A stretch of DNA of 64,000 nt, taken from contig NZ_WVHO01000009.1 in NCBI RefSeq assembly GCF_009834805.1, forward strand, positions 312,501 through 376,500, written 5' to 3'. How positions within the stretch are numbered: position 1 is the stretch's first letter; every line of letters begins with the position of its first letter. The DNA comes from Saccharibacter sp. 17.LH.SD (GTDB taxonomy: Bacteria; Pseudomonadota; Alphaproteobacteria; Acetobacterales; Acetobacteraceae). Position numbers and translations under genes: made by a program. The notes beneath the pieces are model-generated. The model was not told the origin of the DNA and did not search any database. It saw nothing but the letters and a program-made list of their open reading frames with translations. Shown piece after piece: positions 54,675 to 63,464 of this stretch.

Positions 54675-56468
54675 ATGCACCAGTACCGTACTCACACTTG
54701 CAGCGCTTTGCGTGCCAATGAGGCAGGCGAAACCGTACGGCTTTCTGGTTGGATCCATAGTAAGCGCGATCATGGTGGGTTGTTGTTTATTGACCTTCGT
54801 GATCATCATGGTGTGACGCAGATTGTTGTGCCTGACGGAGGTGAGCTGCTTGAAAAGGCTGAGCGCCTGCGTGTGGAGAGTGTTATTACGGTAACGGGAA
54901 AGGTTGTTCTACGTGAAGAAGGGCAACGCAACCCAGCTCTGCCAACAGGGGATATTGAGGTGCGTGCAGAGCAGATGGAGGTTCAATCCAGTGCTGCTGT
55001 GCTGCCTTTCCAGGTTGCTGGTCAAGAGCATTATCCAGAAGATTTACGCTTAAAATATCGTTATCTCGACCTACGTCGTGAGAAAATGCACGCTAATATC
55101 ATGCTACGCAGCAAGGTCATTGCGAGCATGCGTCGACGGATGGTGGAGCAGGGTTTTACAGAATTCCAAACTCCAATTTTAACAGCTTCGTCTCCTGAAG
55201 GAGCACGTGATTTCCTTGTGCCATCACGTTTGCATCCAGGAAAATTTTATGCGCTGCCGCAGGCCCCGCAGCAGTTTAAGCAGCTTGCTATGGTGGCAGG
55301 TTTTGAGCGTTATTTCCAAATTGCTCCCTGTTTCCGTGATGAGGCATCACGCGCTGATCGTAGCCCTGGCGAGTTTTATCAGCTCGATTTTGAAATGGCT
55401 TTTGCCACGCAGGAAGATATTTTCGGCGTGCTTGAGCCTGTTTTAGCGGGGCTTTTTGATGAATTTACGCCAGCTGGTTGGAAGATCACGGAAGGGGCTT
55501 TCCCACGCATTCCCTATGCGGACGCGATGCGCGATTATGGATCAGATAAGCCCGATTTACGTAATCCGCTGATTATTAAAGATGTGACAGACGCTTTTGC
55601 TGATTCAGGCTTTGGCCTATTTGCAAAGATTGCGGCTTCTGGTGGGCGTGTGCGTGCCATTCCAGCGCCGGGCGCTGGGGGGCGTCCGCGTGGCTTCTTT
55701 GATAAACTCAATAGTTGGGCACGTGAGCAGGGTGCTGGCGGATTGGGCTATATTATCTTCGATGGAGAAGGTGGTAAGGGGCCCATTGCAAAGAATCTTG
55801 AGGCAGATCGAGTCGAGAGCATTCGTCAAATATGCGGATTGAAGGCCGGAGATGCCGTCTTCTTTGCCGCTGGGAAAGGCGATGATGTTGTCAAATTCTC
55901 TGGTGTCGTGCGTACCAAGGTCGCAACAGATCTGGATCTTATCGAGAAAAATGCTTTCCGTTTCTGCTGGATTGTTGACTTTCCCATGTATGAGCGGAAC
56001 GAAGAGACGGGCGAAATCGACTTTTCCCATAATCCGTTCTCTATGCCGCAAGGTGGCCTCGAAGCGCTTAACACACAGGATCCACTGACCATTAATGCGT
56101 ATCAATATGATATCGTGTGCAATGGTGTAGAGCTTTCTTCCGGCGCTGTGCGTAATCATCTTCCTGAGGTGATGTTGAAGGCTTTTGAAATTGCAGGTTA
56201 TGGTCCAGAAGTTGTGGAAGAGCGTTTTGGTGGGATGCTGAATGCCTTCCGTTATGGGGCGCCGCCGCATGGAGGGGCAGCTCCTGGTGTGGATCGTATC
56301 GTGATGCTTTTGGCTGATGAGCCCAATATTCGCGAAGTGATTTTGTTCCCATTAAACCAGAATGGCTCTGATCTGATGATGGATGCGCCAGCGGCTGTTG
56401 AACCAGCGCGTTTAAAAGAGCTATCACTTAAGTTGGATCTTCCCAAACCGAAGGGGACTTCGAAGTAA
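54675..56468 (+). CDS. aspS: Aspartyl-tRNA synthetase
   Basis: The 597-residue class IIb synthetase has the N-terminal OB-fold ([20 protein letters not shown]), motif 2 [18 protein letters not shown], the bacterial insertion with [14 protein letters not shown], and motif 3 with [21 protein letters not shown] start at the ATG at 54675, eight bases after GAGG, giving [14 protein letters not shown]; the ATG at 54594 would add 27 unlike residues. Archaeal-like or nondiscriminating character cannot be judged by eye. A strong terminator follows. Confidence 0.96.
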   Translation: MHQYRTHTCSALRANEAGETVRLSGWIHSKRDHGGLLFIDLRDHHGVTQIVVPDGGELLEKAERLRVESVITVTGKVVLREEGQRNPALPTGDIEVRAEQMEVQSSAAVLPFQVAGQEHYPEDLRLKYRYLDLRREKMHANIMLRSKVIASMRRRMVEQGFTEFQTPILTASSPEGARDFLVPSRLHPGKFYALPQAPQQFKQLAMVAGFERYFQIAPCFRDEASRADRSPGEFYQLDFEMAFATQEDIFGVLEPVLAGLFDEFTPAGWKITEGAFPRIPYADAMRDYGSDKPDLRNPLIIKDVTDAFADSGFGLFAKIAASGGRVRAIPAPGAGGRPRGFFDKLNSWAREQGAGGLGYIIFDGEGGKGPIAKNLEADRVESIRQICGLKAGDAVFFAAGKGDDVVKFSGVVRTKVATDLDLIEKNAFRFCWIVDFPMYERNEETGEIDFSHNPFSMPQGGLEALNTQDPLTINAYQYDIVCNGVELSSGAVRNHLPEVMLKAFEIAGYGPEVVEERFGGMLNAFRYGAPPHGGAAPGVDRIVMLLADEPNIREVILFPLNQNGSDLMMDAPAAVEPARLKELSLKLDLPKPKGTSK

Positions 56469-56481
56469 AAAGATTTTCCAG

Positions 56482-56511
56482 GGCATGTGAAAGGAAATCC
56501 CTTCGCATGCC
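56482..56511 (+). other. Hairpin after aspS
   Basis: GGCATGTGAA (from 56482) pairs with TTCGCATGCC (to 56511), including one G-U pair, with an inner GG/CC extension. It precedes the main terminator by about 30 bases and may help stabilise the mRNA end. Confidence 0.45.
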
Positions 56512-56544
56512 TTATAAGGTAAATTTTTGGTGAACTGTCACAGA

Positions 56545-56581
56545 AGCACTGCATGATGAGATGATCATGCAGTGCTTTTTT
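56545..56581 (+). terminator. Rho-independent terminator of aspS
   Basis: A perfect 13-bp stem (56545-56557 / 56564-56576) with a 6-base loop is followed by T6. It is 77 bases after the aspS stop. This is one of the strongest terminators in the window and faces only plus-strand transcription. Confidence 0.9.
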
Positions 56582-56629
56582 AGGCATATGTCACGTTTAG
56601 TATTTTTGAAAATATTCTTGATCGTAAAT

Positions 56630-57406
56630 TTAGGGGGCCTCTAATTTTATGATCAAAGGAACGTGATCGGAAGGTTTTTCTCGTCCACGTTCATCACGAT
56701 CAATGATAACTTCTTGTAGGCAATCAGCTAGGCGGGGAGAGAGGAGAGCGTGATCAATGCGGAGCCCCGAATTGCGTTGGTAAGCTCCAGCCTGGTAATC
56801 CCAAAATGTGTAGTGCGGTCCATGTGGGTAGCATGCTCTGACGGCGTCCGTCAGACCGCTCCAAAGGAGACGTCTAAAAGCTGCCCGTGTTTCTGGACGG
56901 ATGAGAGCATCACTTTCTGACAGAGCTTTTGGGGCAAAGTCCTCCTCTGTGGGGCATACATTATAATCCCCCATAAACAGATAAGGCTTTTCTGCAAGAC
57001 GAAGTGTTTCATCACGTCTTAACAAGCTGTCGAAGAAATCTAATTTAGTCTGGAACCCCTTTTCTCCCCCAGAGTTTCCGTTGGGGAGGTACAGATTTCC
57101 AACGACAATGCCGTCATACTCACATTCAATATAACGGGCTGCGGGATCTTTAAAACCGGGAAGGTGATCCGTCGTAATCGTCAACGGGGATCGACTGATA
57201 AAGGCAACCCCATTATAGGCTTTTTGCCCGACGACAGAGACGTGAAACCCGGCTTCTTCAAAGAGTGTTGGGAATTGGTGCGCCTCACATTTAATCTCTT
57301 GTAGCCCTAAGAGGTTACATTTGGGATGCTGTTCTAACCAGTCCTTTACCAGATGAGCGCGTGCACGGATGGAGTTAATATTCCAGCTGGCAAAGGTTAA
57401 AGTCAT
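56630..57406 (-). CDS. xth: Exodeoxyribonuclease III
   Basis: ExoIII cuts at abasic sites and removes 3' blocks in base-excision repair. The 258-residue protein shows the AP-endonuclease fold: ASWNINSIRAR, LLGLQEIKCEAHQFP (metal Glu), GNLYLPNGNSGGEKG, FMGDYNVCPTEEDF, LRIDHALLSP and the final PSDHVPLIIKLE. I start at the ATG at 57406; the long upstream frame is not family sequence. The ribosome site is weak (GGA). erpA lies 25 bases upstream on the same strand. Confidence 0.95.
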   Translation of the reverse strand: MTLTFASWNINSIRARAHLVKDWLEQHPKCNLLGLQEIKCEAHQFPTLFEEAGFHVSVVGQKAYNGVAFISRSPLTITTDHLPGFKDPAARYIECEYDGIVVGNLYLPNGNSGGEKGFQTKLDFFDSLLRRDETLRLAEKPYLFMGDYNVCPTEEDFAPKALSESDALIRPETRAAFRRLLWSGLTDAVRACYPHGPHYTFWDYQAGAYQRNSGLRIDHALLSPRLADCLQEVIIDRDERGREKPSDHVPLIIKLEAP

Positions 57407-57431
57407 AAATAAAGTAATTCCGTTAGAAATT

Positions 57432-57770
57432 TTAGACGATCGAGAAACTGCTACCGCAGCCACAGGCAGAAGCTGCGTTCGGATTAGAAATGGTGAAATG
57501 AGCACCCATTAACTTGTCAACGAACTCCAACTCAGCGCCTTCAAGAAGCTCAAGACTTTCTGGATCAATCAGCACACGTGCATTGTCTTGCTCAATGATA
57601 TGATCATCAGGGTGTTGTTCCCCGTCGAGTTTGAATTGATATTGAAACCCGTTGCACCCACCTGCGAGGACAGACACACGCAACGCAAGGGCATCGGGGT
57701 TGGGTTGAGCCTTAACAATCTCAACGATCCGAGCAGCGGCAGCCGAAGAAATACGGAAAGAGGGAGTCAT
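57432..57770 (-). CDS. erpA: Iron-sulfur cluster insertion protein, ErpA/IscA type
   Basis: A-type carriers pass [2Fe-2S] or [4Fe-4S] clusters to target enzymes. The 112-residue protein has the three conserved cysteines: Cys39 in LAGGCNGFQY and the pair in SACGCGSSF near the end. The GGAAGGG ribosome site is directly before the ATG at 57770, and this start removes a spurious upstream extension. Length and motif order match ErpA best. It is followed by xth after 25 bases and is divergent from dgt (149-bp gap). Confidence 0.92.
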   Translation of the reverse strand: MTPSFRISSAAAARIVEIVKAQPNPDALALRVSVLAGGCNGFQYQFKLDGEQHPDDHIIEQDNARVLIDPESLELLEGAELEFVDKLMGAHFTISNPNAASACGCGSSFSIV

Positions 57771-57919
57771 AAACCCTTCCAAATTTGAAAATTCCTCCGA
57801 GGAGGAGTGTCGGTAGTGTTGACTATATAGGAAGCACGCGTGAGAATCGAAGGGAAAGAGAGGATGGTAAAGCCATCTTTTTATGGGCATGACGTCCGAT
57901 AAGGGAGAATAGAGCTGAA

Positions 57920-59104
57920 ATGATGGCTTGCTATGCAGTACAGCGTGAAAATGCTCGTGGGCGTCAATTCTCAGAACAAGAGAGTGAGACGCGCTCTCCC
58001 TGGCAGCGGGATCGTGACCGTGTTTTGCACTCTGCTGGGTTTCGGACACTTCAATATAAAACACAGGTTTTTCTCAATCATGAGGGCGATTTTTTCCGAA
58101 CGCGCCTTACCCATTCGCTAGAAGTTGCCCAAATTTCTCGTTCCATTGCCCGTGCTTTGGGGGTGAATGAAGATTTGGCAGAAGTGGTTTCTTTGGCGCA
58201 TGACTTGGGGCACACCCCTTTTGGGCATGCGGGTGAAGATGCTTTGAAGAAAGCCATGAAAAAATGGGGTGGCTTTGACCACAATATTCAGTCGCTCCGT
58301 CAAGTGACTGAAATTGAAGCGCGCTATCAAGCATTTGATGGGCTTAATCTGACATGGGAAACTCTGGAAGGGTTGGCCAAGCATCATGGGCCTGTGAAGC
58401 GTCCCTTAGAGTGGTTAGCCGGTTTTGACCAACGCTACCCTTTAGAGGGTGGGCTGCTTTTGAAGAAGCGTGCCTCTGTTGAAGCACAGCTTGCCGCTAT
58501 TTGTGATGATATCGCCTATCACGGGCATGATTTAGATGATGGCCTTAAAGCCGGTCTTCTTCATTTTAGTGATATTGAAGAGGTTCCGCTTTTGCAGGAA
58601 TGCTTGACTGAAGCGCGTCATCTTGATTGGTCCCAGCATGAGCCTTACGAGCGTGAGCAGCGTATCCGTCATGAAACCGTAAGACGCGTTATTAATCGTT
58701 TAGTACGGGATTTGACGGCCCAGACACGACGTAACTTGGAAGAGCTGGCTCCACAGAGCGCTGATGATGTGCGCAATGCTAAGCGAGATGTTGTTGCTTT
58801 CTCCCCTAAGGTGGCGCGGCAAAATAAGGAAATAAAGAAATTTCTCTATAAACGTATGTATTACCATTGGCGTGTCGTGCGGATGACCCGTAAGGCACGT
58901 CTCGCTGTTGAAAAAATCTGCGATATTTTAGGGGATGATCCACAATTAATGCCGCCCCCTTGGCGAGACAGGGCGCTACGCTCCCAAAAACAAGGCGATA
59001 AAGAAGCATCTTGGCGGGTTGTTGCCGATTATATTGCGGGGATGACAGACCGTTTCGCGATGGAAGAGCATCGCCGTCTGATGGATCTTTCTGTTTTAGG
59101 ATGA
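57920..59104 (+). CDS. dgt: Deoxyguanosinetriphosphate triphosphohydrolase-like protein (HD domain)
   Basis: Dgt-like enzymes hydrolyse dNTPs to the nucleoside and triphosphate. The 394-residue protein has the HD domain with RTRLTHSLEVAQISRSIARA and the metal pair VVSLAHDLGHTPFGHAGEDA, then ICDDIAYHGHDLDDGLKAG. The family's lower-case substrate specificity is not decided from sequence. It is divergent from erpA and followed by argS after 124 bases. The order erpA-dgt-argS is known in other Alphaproteobacteria. Confidence 0.94.
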   Translation: MMACYAVQRENARGRQFSEQESETRSPWQRDRDRVLHSAGFRTLQYKTQVFLNHEGDFFRTRLTHSLEVAQISRSIARALGVNEDLAEVVSLAHDLGHTPFGHAGEDALKKAMKKWGGFDHNIQSLRQVTEIEARYQAFDGLNLTWETLEGLAKHHGPVKRPLEWLAGFDQRYPLEGGLLLKKRASVEAQLAAICDDIAYHGHDLDDGLKAGLLHFSDIEEVPLLQECLTEARHLDWSQHEPYEREQRIRHETVRRVINRLVRDLTAQTRRNLEELAPQSADDVRNAKRDVVAFSPKVARQNKEIKKFLYKRMYYHWRVVRMTRKARLAVEKICDILGDDPQLMPPPWRDRALRSQKQGDKEASWRVVADYIAGMTDRFAMEEHRRLMDLSVLG

Positions 59105-59228
59105 TTTTATATAGACCTATGACAGAAAAAGGGGTGAGACGCTTTCCCAAAAGGGGCCTGCCCTTCTATAACCGCAATCACCATTAATGAATCGTCCTTC
59201 AGCAGGAATAGACAGGAATAAAGCAACC

Positions 59229-61040
59229 ATGGCCGGTTTCTCTGCGACCACCACTTCTCCCGACTGCCTCTTTGCTCAGGTGCTTGCAAAGGTTTGCACG
59301 GCGTTAAAAGTGGTTCTGCCAGATGTCTCTGATGATGTTTTGGCGCGCGTGGAGGTGACCCCAACGCGAGATCCGTCTCATGGTGATATGGCGACGAACG
59401 CTGCCTTATTGGTCGCAAAGCCAGCACGTCGTAAGCCCTTTGAGATTGCAAAAGAGCTTGTCGAGCAGCTTTCTGCCCTTCCTGAGATGGAGAAGGTTGA
59501 GTCCGCTGGGCCTGGCTTTGTGAATATGACGTTAAAGCCAGAGCTCTTCCAGCATGTGGCCGCGGCGGTGTTGAAGCGTGGAGAGCGTTTTGGTCATTCC
59601 ACGCTGGGTAGTGGGAAGCGTGTTAACATCGAATATGTGTCAACCAACCCAACAGGGCCGGTGCATGTTGGGCATTGCCGTGGTGCTGTTGTGGGGGATG
59701 CTCTTGCGAATTTGATGCAGGCTGCGGGCTATCAGGTGACGAAAGAATATTACGTTAATGATGCCGGTAATCAGGTTGTTGCGCTGACATGGGCAACATA
59801 TTGGCGTTATTTGCAAGCTATTGGGACGTCTATCGACGCGGAGATTTTTAGCGAAAAAACGCCGACTGGACTGCAATATCAGGGTGCTTATCTCATCCCA
59901 GTTGGAGAGGCGTTGGCGAAGGAACATGGCCGTAGCCTAGCAACCCCTGATGGTGGAATTGCGCCGGAGGAACAATGGTTTTCCATCGTGCGGCATACTG
60001 CACTCACGCATATGATGGCGATGATCAAGGAAGATCTTGCGGCACTTGGCATTCATCATGAGATTTTTAGTAGTGAAGCAGAGATTCTGAAAAGTGGGCA
60101 GGTAGAGAAGGCCATTGCTCATCTTGAAGGAAAAAGTTTGCTATATGAAGGCGTTTTGGAACCTCCTAAAGGGAAGAAATTAGACGACTGGGAAGCGCGC
60201 CCACAGACATTGTTCCGTTCTACCGACTTCGGTGATGATGCTGACCGGCCCTTAAAAAAATCGGATGGGTCGAACACATATTTCGCGAATGATATCGGGT
60301 ATCATGCACATAAGGCGAGCCGGTCGGACCTTCTTATCGATGTATTGGGCGCGGATCATGGCGGATATGTTTCGCGCATGCGCGCTGCCATCTCCGCATT
60401 AACAGATGGGAAGACAGCATTTGAAGTTGTCTTGTGTCAGATCGTCCGTATTGTGAAGGATGGTGAGCCCGTGCGGATGTCAAAACGGGCGGGAACATTT
60501 GTCACATTGCGTGATCTCCTGGATGAAGTCGGGCGTGATGCCGTCCGCTTTACAATGTTGACACGTAAAGCCGATGCGCAAATGGAGTTTGATCTGAATG
60601 CTGTGGTCGCTCAAACGCGTGATAATCCGGTATTCTATGTTAACTATGCTCATGCACGCTGCCGTTCTGTCCTCCGTCTTGGTGCAGAAAAATATGGCTC
60701 GGAGGCTGTGACGGATGCTGCTTTGGCAGCACAAGACCTTTCAGACTTAACCGCGCCGGAAGAACTCGCTGTGTTGCGGCGTATTGCAGGTTTCCCGCGT
60801 CAGATTGAGGCGGCCGCTCAAGCGCGTGAGCCTCATCGCATTGCGACATATTGTATTGATCTGTCTTCTGATTTTCATGCGCTGTGGAATCGTGGCCGGG
60901 AAGAAGCGAGTTTGCGGTTTATCCAAGATCATTCACCTGAAGCGACGATGGCACGCTTGGCATTGGTTGCGGCTATTGCCATGACGCTGCGAGCAGGGTT
61001 AGCTATTCTTGGCGTCGAGCCAGTAGAGGAAATGCGTTGA
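59229..61040 (+). CDS. argS: Arginyl-tRNA synthetase
   Basis: The 603-residue class I synthetase has the Add1 domain at the N-terminus, the HIGH-type site in STNPTGPVHVGHCRGAVVGD, the KMSKS-type RMSKRAG and a DALR anticodon domain at the C-terminus (NYAHARCRSVLR). I start at the ATG at 59229, preceded by AGGA; the ATG at 59187 would add 14 residues with no ribosome site. The SPOR gene starts 1 base after its stop, so the two are coupled. Confidence 0.96.
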   Translation: MAGFSATTTSPDCLFAQVLAKVCTALKVVLPDVSDDVLARVEVTPTRDPSHGDMATNAALLVAKPARRKPFEIAKELVEQLSALPEMEKVESAGPGFVNMTLKPELFQHVAAAVLKRGERFGHSTLGSGKRVNIEYVSTNPTGPVHVGHCRGAVVGDALANLMQAAGYQVTKEYYVNDAGNQVVALTWATYWRYLQAIGTSIDAEIFSEKTPTGLQYQGAYLIPVGEALAKEHGRSLATPDGGIAPEEQWFSIVRHTALTHMMAMIKEDLAALGIHHEIFSSEAEILKSGQVEKAIAHLEGKSLLYEGVLEPPKGKKLDDWEARPQTLFRSTDFGDDADRPLKKSDGSNTYFANDIGYHAHKASRSDLLIDVLGADHGGYVSRMRAAISALTDGKTAFEVVLCQIVRIVKDGEPVRMSKRAGTFVTLRDLLDEVGRDAVRFTMLTRKADAQMEFDLNAVVAQTRDNPVFYVNYAHARCRSVLRLGAEKYGSEAVTDAALAAQDLSDLTAPEELAVLRRIAGFPRQIEAAAQAREPHRIATYCIDLSSDFHALWNRGREEASLRFIQDHSPEATMARLALVAAIAMTLRAGLAILGVEPVEEMR

Positions 61041-61041
61041 T

Positions 61042-62115
61042 ATGCCCAGACAGGATGATGACTTTCCAGAGGGTCCCCCAGCCTCTCATTATGGAGAGCA
61101 TCTCGACGGACGTAATTATGCAGATGGTCCGCGTGCGCGCTTAGGCCAGTCTTCGGCTCATTATACAGGGGCTGAAGACCGTTCGACGCGTGGTGGGGGA
61201 GGTTTTTTATCTTCTCTTTTGGGGCATGATCCTGTCACACGAAAGTTAATGAGTGTTGCTCTAGCGATTGTTGTGGTTCTCCTTTCAGTCTTGGGTGGAT
61301 GGTTTCTCTTAGGCCATAAAAACCAGGATATTGCAGTCATTGGCCCGCCAGAATTCCCCGTCAAAGAACGCCCTGCGGATCCAGGGGGAATGCAAATCAT
61401 GAGTGATGATACAGCCAATAGTGATGTGACTGGAAAAGGGACGGTGCATCTCGCTCCCCCACCAGAACAGCCTGATGCACGCGTTATAGCGCGTCGGGAG
61501 GAGGAGGATGCCAAGGCGGCTAAGGCTGCGAGTGCTTCGGCTTCTGCGGCACAGGCCACATCACACGTAAATAATAAAGTGTCTGTTCCTCAATCTGATG
61601 TGAAATCGACTTCTCCTGCAGTCACGTCTGCACCGAGCACGCCTCCTGTGAAGCAAGAGTCTCAGTCCTCTCCTGGAAAATTGAATCATGCAGAGGATGA
61701 TGCCTCTGATACAGATGAAGAACCCTCTAAGAAGCCTGCAAAACACGTTGTTTCGGAACGTCCTTTAGCCCTTAAGAAAGATGGTGCTATGGCATCACCA
61801 CATCATGATGTGCTTCCCCCTCCTGTGGCACAGGCCGCGTCAGAAGATGATTCTTCTAAGGAGATCCATGGCAGTTATCAGGTGCAGTTGGCGGCTCTGG
61901 ATAGTGAGGCACAGGCGGCGCATGCGTGGAAAACATTCTCAGCCAAAGCGCCGGACGTTCTCACAGGGCATCAGCCCCATTATCAGAAAATCGTTCGAAA
62001 TGGGCGTATGTTTGTTCGTTTAAGAGTGGGAGGTTTCCACGATTTGAAGGCTGCTCGTTTGTTCTGTGCACGTCTTCATGCACAGTCCATGGCGTGTTCG
62101 CCAGTGGCCCACTAA
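61042..62115 (+). CDS. SPOR-domain membrane protein
   Basis: The 357-residue protein has an acidic N-terminal cytoplasmic part, one membrane segment near residues 70-92 (KLMSVALAIVVVLLSVLGGW), then a long low-complexity Pro/Ser/Lys linker. A C-terminal SPOR domain follows, starting GSYQVQLAALDSEAQAAHAW and including RNGRMFVRLRVGGFHDLKAA. SPOR domains bind denuded glycan strands at the division site. In many Alphaproteobacteria this gene follows argS, as here. It ends 13 bases before scpA. Confidence 0.9.
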   Translation: MPRQDDDFPEGPPASHYGEHLDGRNYADGPRARLGQSSAHYTGAEDRSTRGGGGFLSSLLGHDPVTRKLMSVALAIVVVLLSVLGGWFLLGHKNQDIAVIGPPEFPVKERPADPGGMQIMSDDTANSDVTGKGTVHLAPPPEQPDARVIARREEEDAKAAKAASASASAAQATSHVNNKVSVPQSDVKSTSPAVTSAPSTPPVKQESQSSPGKLNHAEDDASDTDEEPSKKPAKHVVSERPLALKKDGAMASPHHDVLPPPVAQAASEDDSSKEIHGSYQVQLAALDSEAQAAHAWKTFSAKAPDVLTGHQPHYQKIVRNGRMFVRLRVGGFHDLKAARLFCARLHAQSMACSPVAH

Positions 62116-62128
62116 GAGAAGAGCGCGT

Positions 62129-62881
62129 GTGGTAAACGAGGTACTCCATCTCCATTTAGATGGATTTGACGGGCCATTGGACTTGCTGCTTGAGTTAGCA
62201 CGAACACAGAATGTTGATTTGAGCCGCATTTCTATTCTCCAGCTCGCTGAGCAGTATCTTGCTGTAGTGGAAAAATTCCGCCAGGAAGCCAAAACGGTTC
62301 GCTTGGAGTTGGCCGCAGATTGGTTAGTGATGGCGGCGTGGCTTGCGTGGCTTAAATCGAGATTGCTTCTACCAGCTACACGAGATGGGGATAAAGAAGC
62401 TGAGGAGGCTGCAGGCTTATTACAAGAGCGTTTGATCGAGCTTGAGGCGATGCGCGCGGCGGCATCATGGCTTTCTGCGCGGCCACGGTTGAATCAAACG
62501 GTTTTCGAGCGTCCAGTTGCAGAGAACCATACCCGAATAGATCGTTCTTTATTGAGAGTGGATCTATCGGGGGTCGTCTTGGCGTATTTGAGGGCGCGTC
62601 AGCGTGGAGGGCGCAAGCGCGTCTATGCGCCACGGGTGATCCGTTATTGGAGTGCACATCAAGCACGTGCCGCATTGGGGCGTCTTTTAGGGTGTCAGTC
62701 TCCTGTAGGGTGGCGTTATCTCCATAGCATTTTACCTGACCTGCATGGGGAGCCCCCTGTGGGGCGTAAGGCCGCTTTAGCGGGAGCCTTGATGGCTGGA
62801 TTAGAGATGGCGAAAGGGGGGCAATTGGAGCTCCGGCAAGAGCAGCATTTTGGTGAGATTGAGTGGCGGGAAAAAGAATAA
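62129..62881 (+). CDS. scpA: Segregation and condensation protein A (ScpA)
   Basis: ScpA is the kleisin that links SMC to ScpB in chromosome condensation. The 250-residue product has the family N-terminus FDGPLDLLLELARTQNVDLS and a helical middle ADWLVMAAWLAWLKSRLLL, then a C-terminal winged helix. I start at the GTG at 62129 (VVNEVLHLHLDG); an ATG at 62066 lies inside the SPOR gene and adds non-family residues. It overlaps scpB by 1 base. The gene nagZ, often between the SPOR gene and scpA, is absent here. Confidence 0.94.
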   Translation: MVNEVLHLHLDGFDGPLDLLLELARTQNVDLSRISILQLAEQYLAVVEKFRQEAKTVRLELAADWLVMAAWLAWLKSRLLLPATRDGDKEAEEAAGLLQERLIELEAMRAAASWLSARPRLNQTVFERPVAENHTRIDRSLLRVDLSGVVLAYLRARQRGGRKRVYAPRVIRYWSAHQARAALGRLLGCQSPVGWRYLHSILPDLHGEPPVGRKAALAGALMAGLEMAKGGQLELRQEQHFGEIEWREKE

Positions 62882-63447
62882 TGGCGGAAGAAGATTTTTT
62901 TGAAAAAGCAGTCTCACTGGTTGAAGCTCTAATTTTTGCGAGTGCCTCTCCTGTTAAACCGCAAGCGATGAAGGATCTTCTTGTGTCGCAGGATTTAGCG
63001 GAGTGGGGAGAGCAATTAGACATCGTTCTTACAGAGGTTGCCCATCGTTATGCAGATCATGCGATTGCGCTTTATGCGATTGCAGGGGGATGGCAATTTC
63101 GTACACGTGAAGATGTTGCGCCTGCATTGCAAAAAATTGTGGAAAAGCCCCGCCGTTTGAGCCGAAGTGCCATGGAAACATTGGCCGTTGTGGCGTACCA
63201 CCAACCATGTACACGAGCAGAGGTTGAAGCTATTCGTGGAGTGAGTCTTGGTCAAAATGTTCTGGATAGCCTCCTTGAAGAAGGGCTTCTGATGCCAAAA
63301 GGCCGAAAGGAAGTGCCAGGCCGACCTGTTTTATGGGCAACGACACCGATGTTTCTGAGTGTCTTTGGTTTGAATACGCTCGCAGATTTGCCACGTCGTG
63401 ATGAGCTTGTGGCGGAAGAAAGTATTGGTGATGAAGGTGCCTCATAG
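62881..63447 (+). CDS. scpB: Segregation and condensation protein B (ScpB)
   Basis: ScpB dimers bind ScpA to close the SMC ring. The 188-residue product has two winged-helix domains: EALIFASASPVKPQAMKDLL and later SRSAMETLAVVAYHQPCTRA, VEAIRGVSLGQNVLDSLLEE, and PGRPVLWATTPMFLSVFGLN. I use the ATG at 62881, after GGGAAAAAG and sharing one base with the scpA stop; an upstream GTG at 62863 is possible. tatB starts 17 bases after its stop. Confidence 0.94.
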   Translation: MAEEDFFEKAVSLVEALIFASASPVKPQAMKDLLVSQDLAEWGEQLDIVLTEVAHRYADHAIALYAIAGGWQFRTREDVAPALQKIVEKPRRLSRSAMETLAVVAYHQPCTRAEVEAIRGVSLGQNVLDSLLEEGLLMPKGRKEVPGRPVLWATTPMFLSVFGLNTLADLPRRDELVAEESIGDEGAS

Positions 63448-63464
63448 GTTGAAAGGAAAGGGCG

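Noticed and set aside
62066-62128. Longer scpA start at an ATG inside the SPOR gene
   Set aside because: The added residues are not like ScpA and the reading frame there is shared with the SPOR coding region; the GTG at 62129 has a ribosome site.
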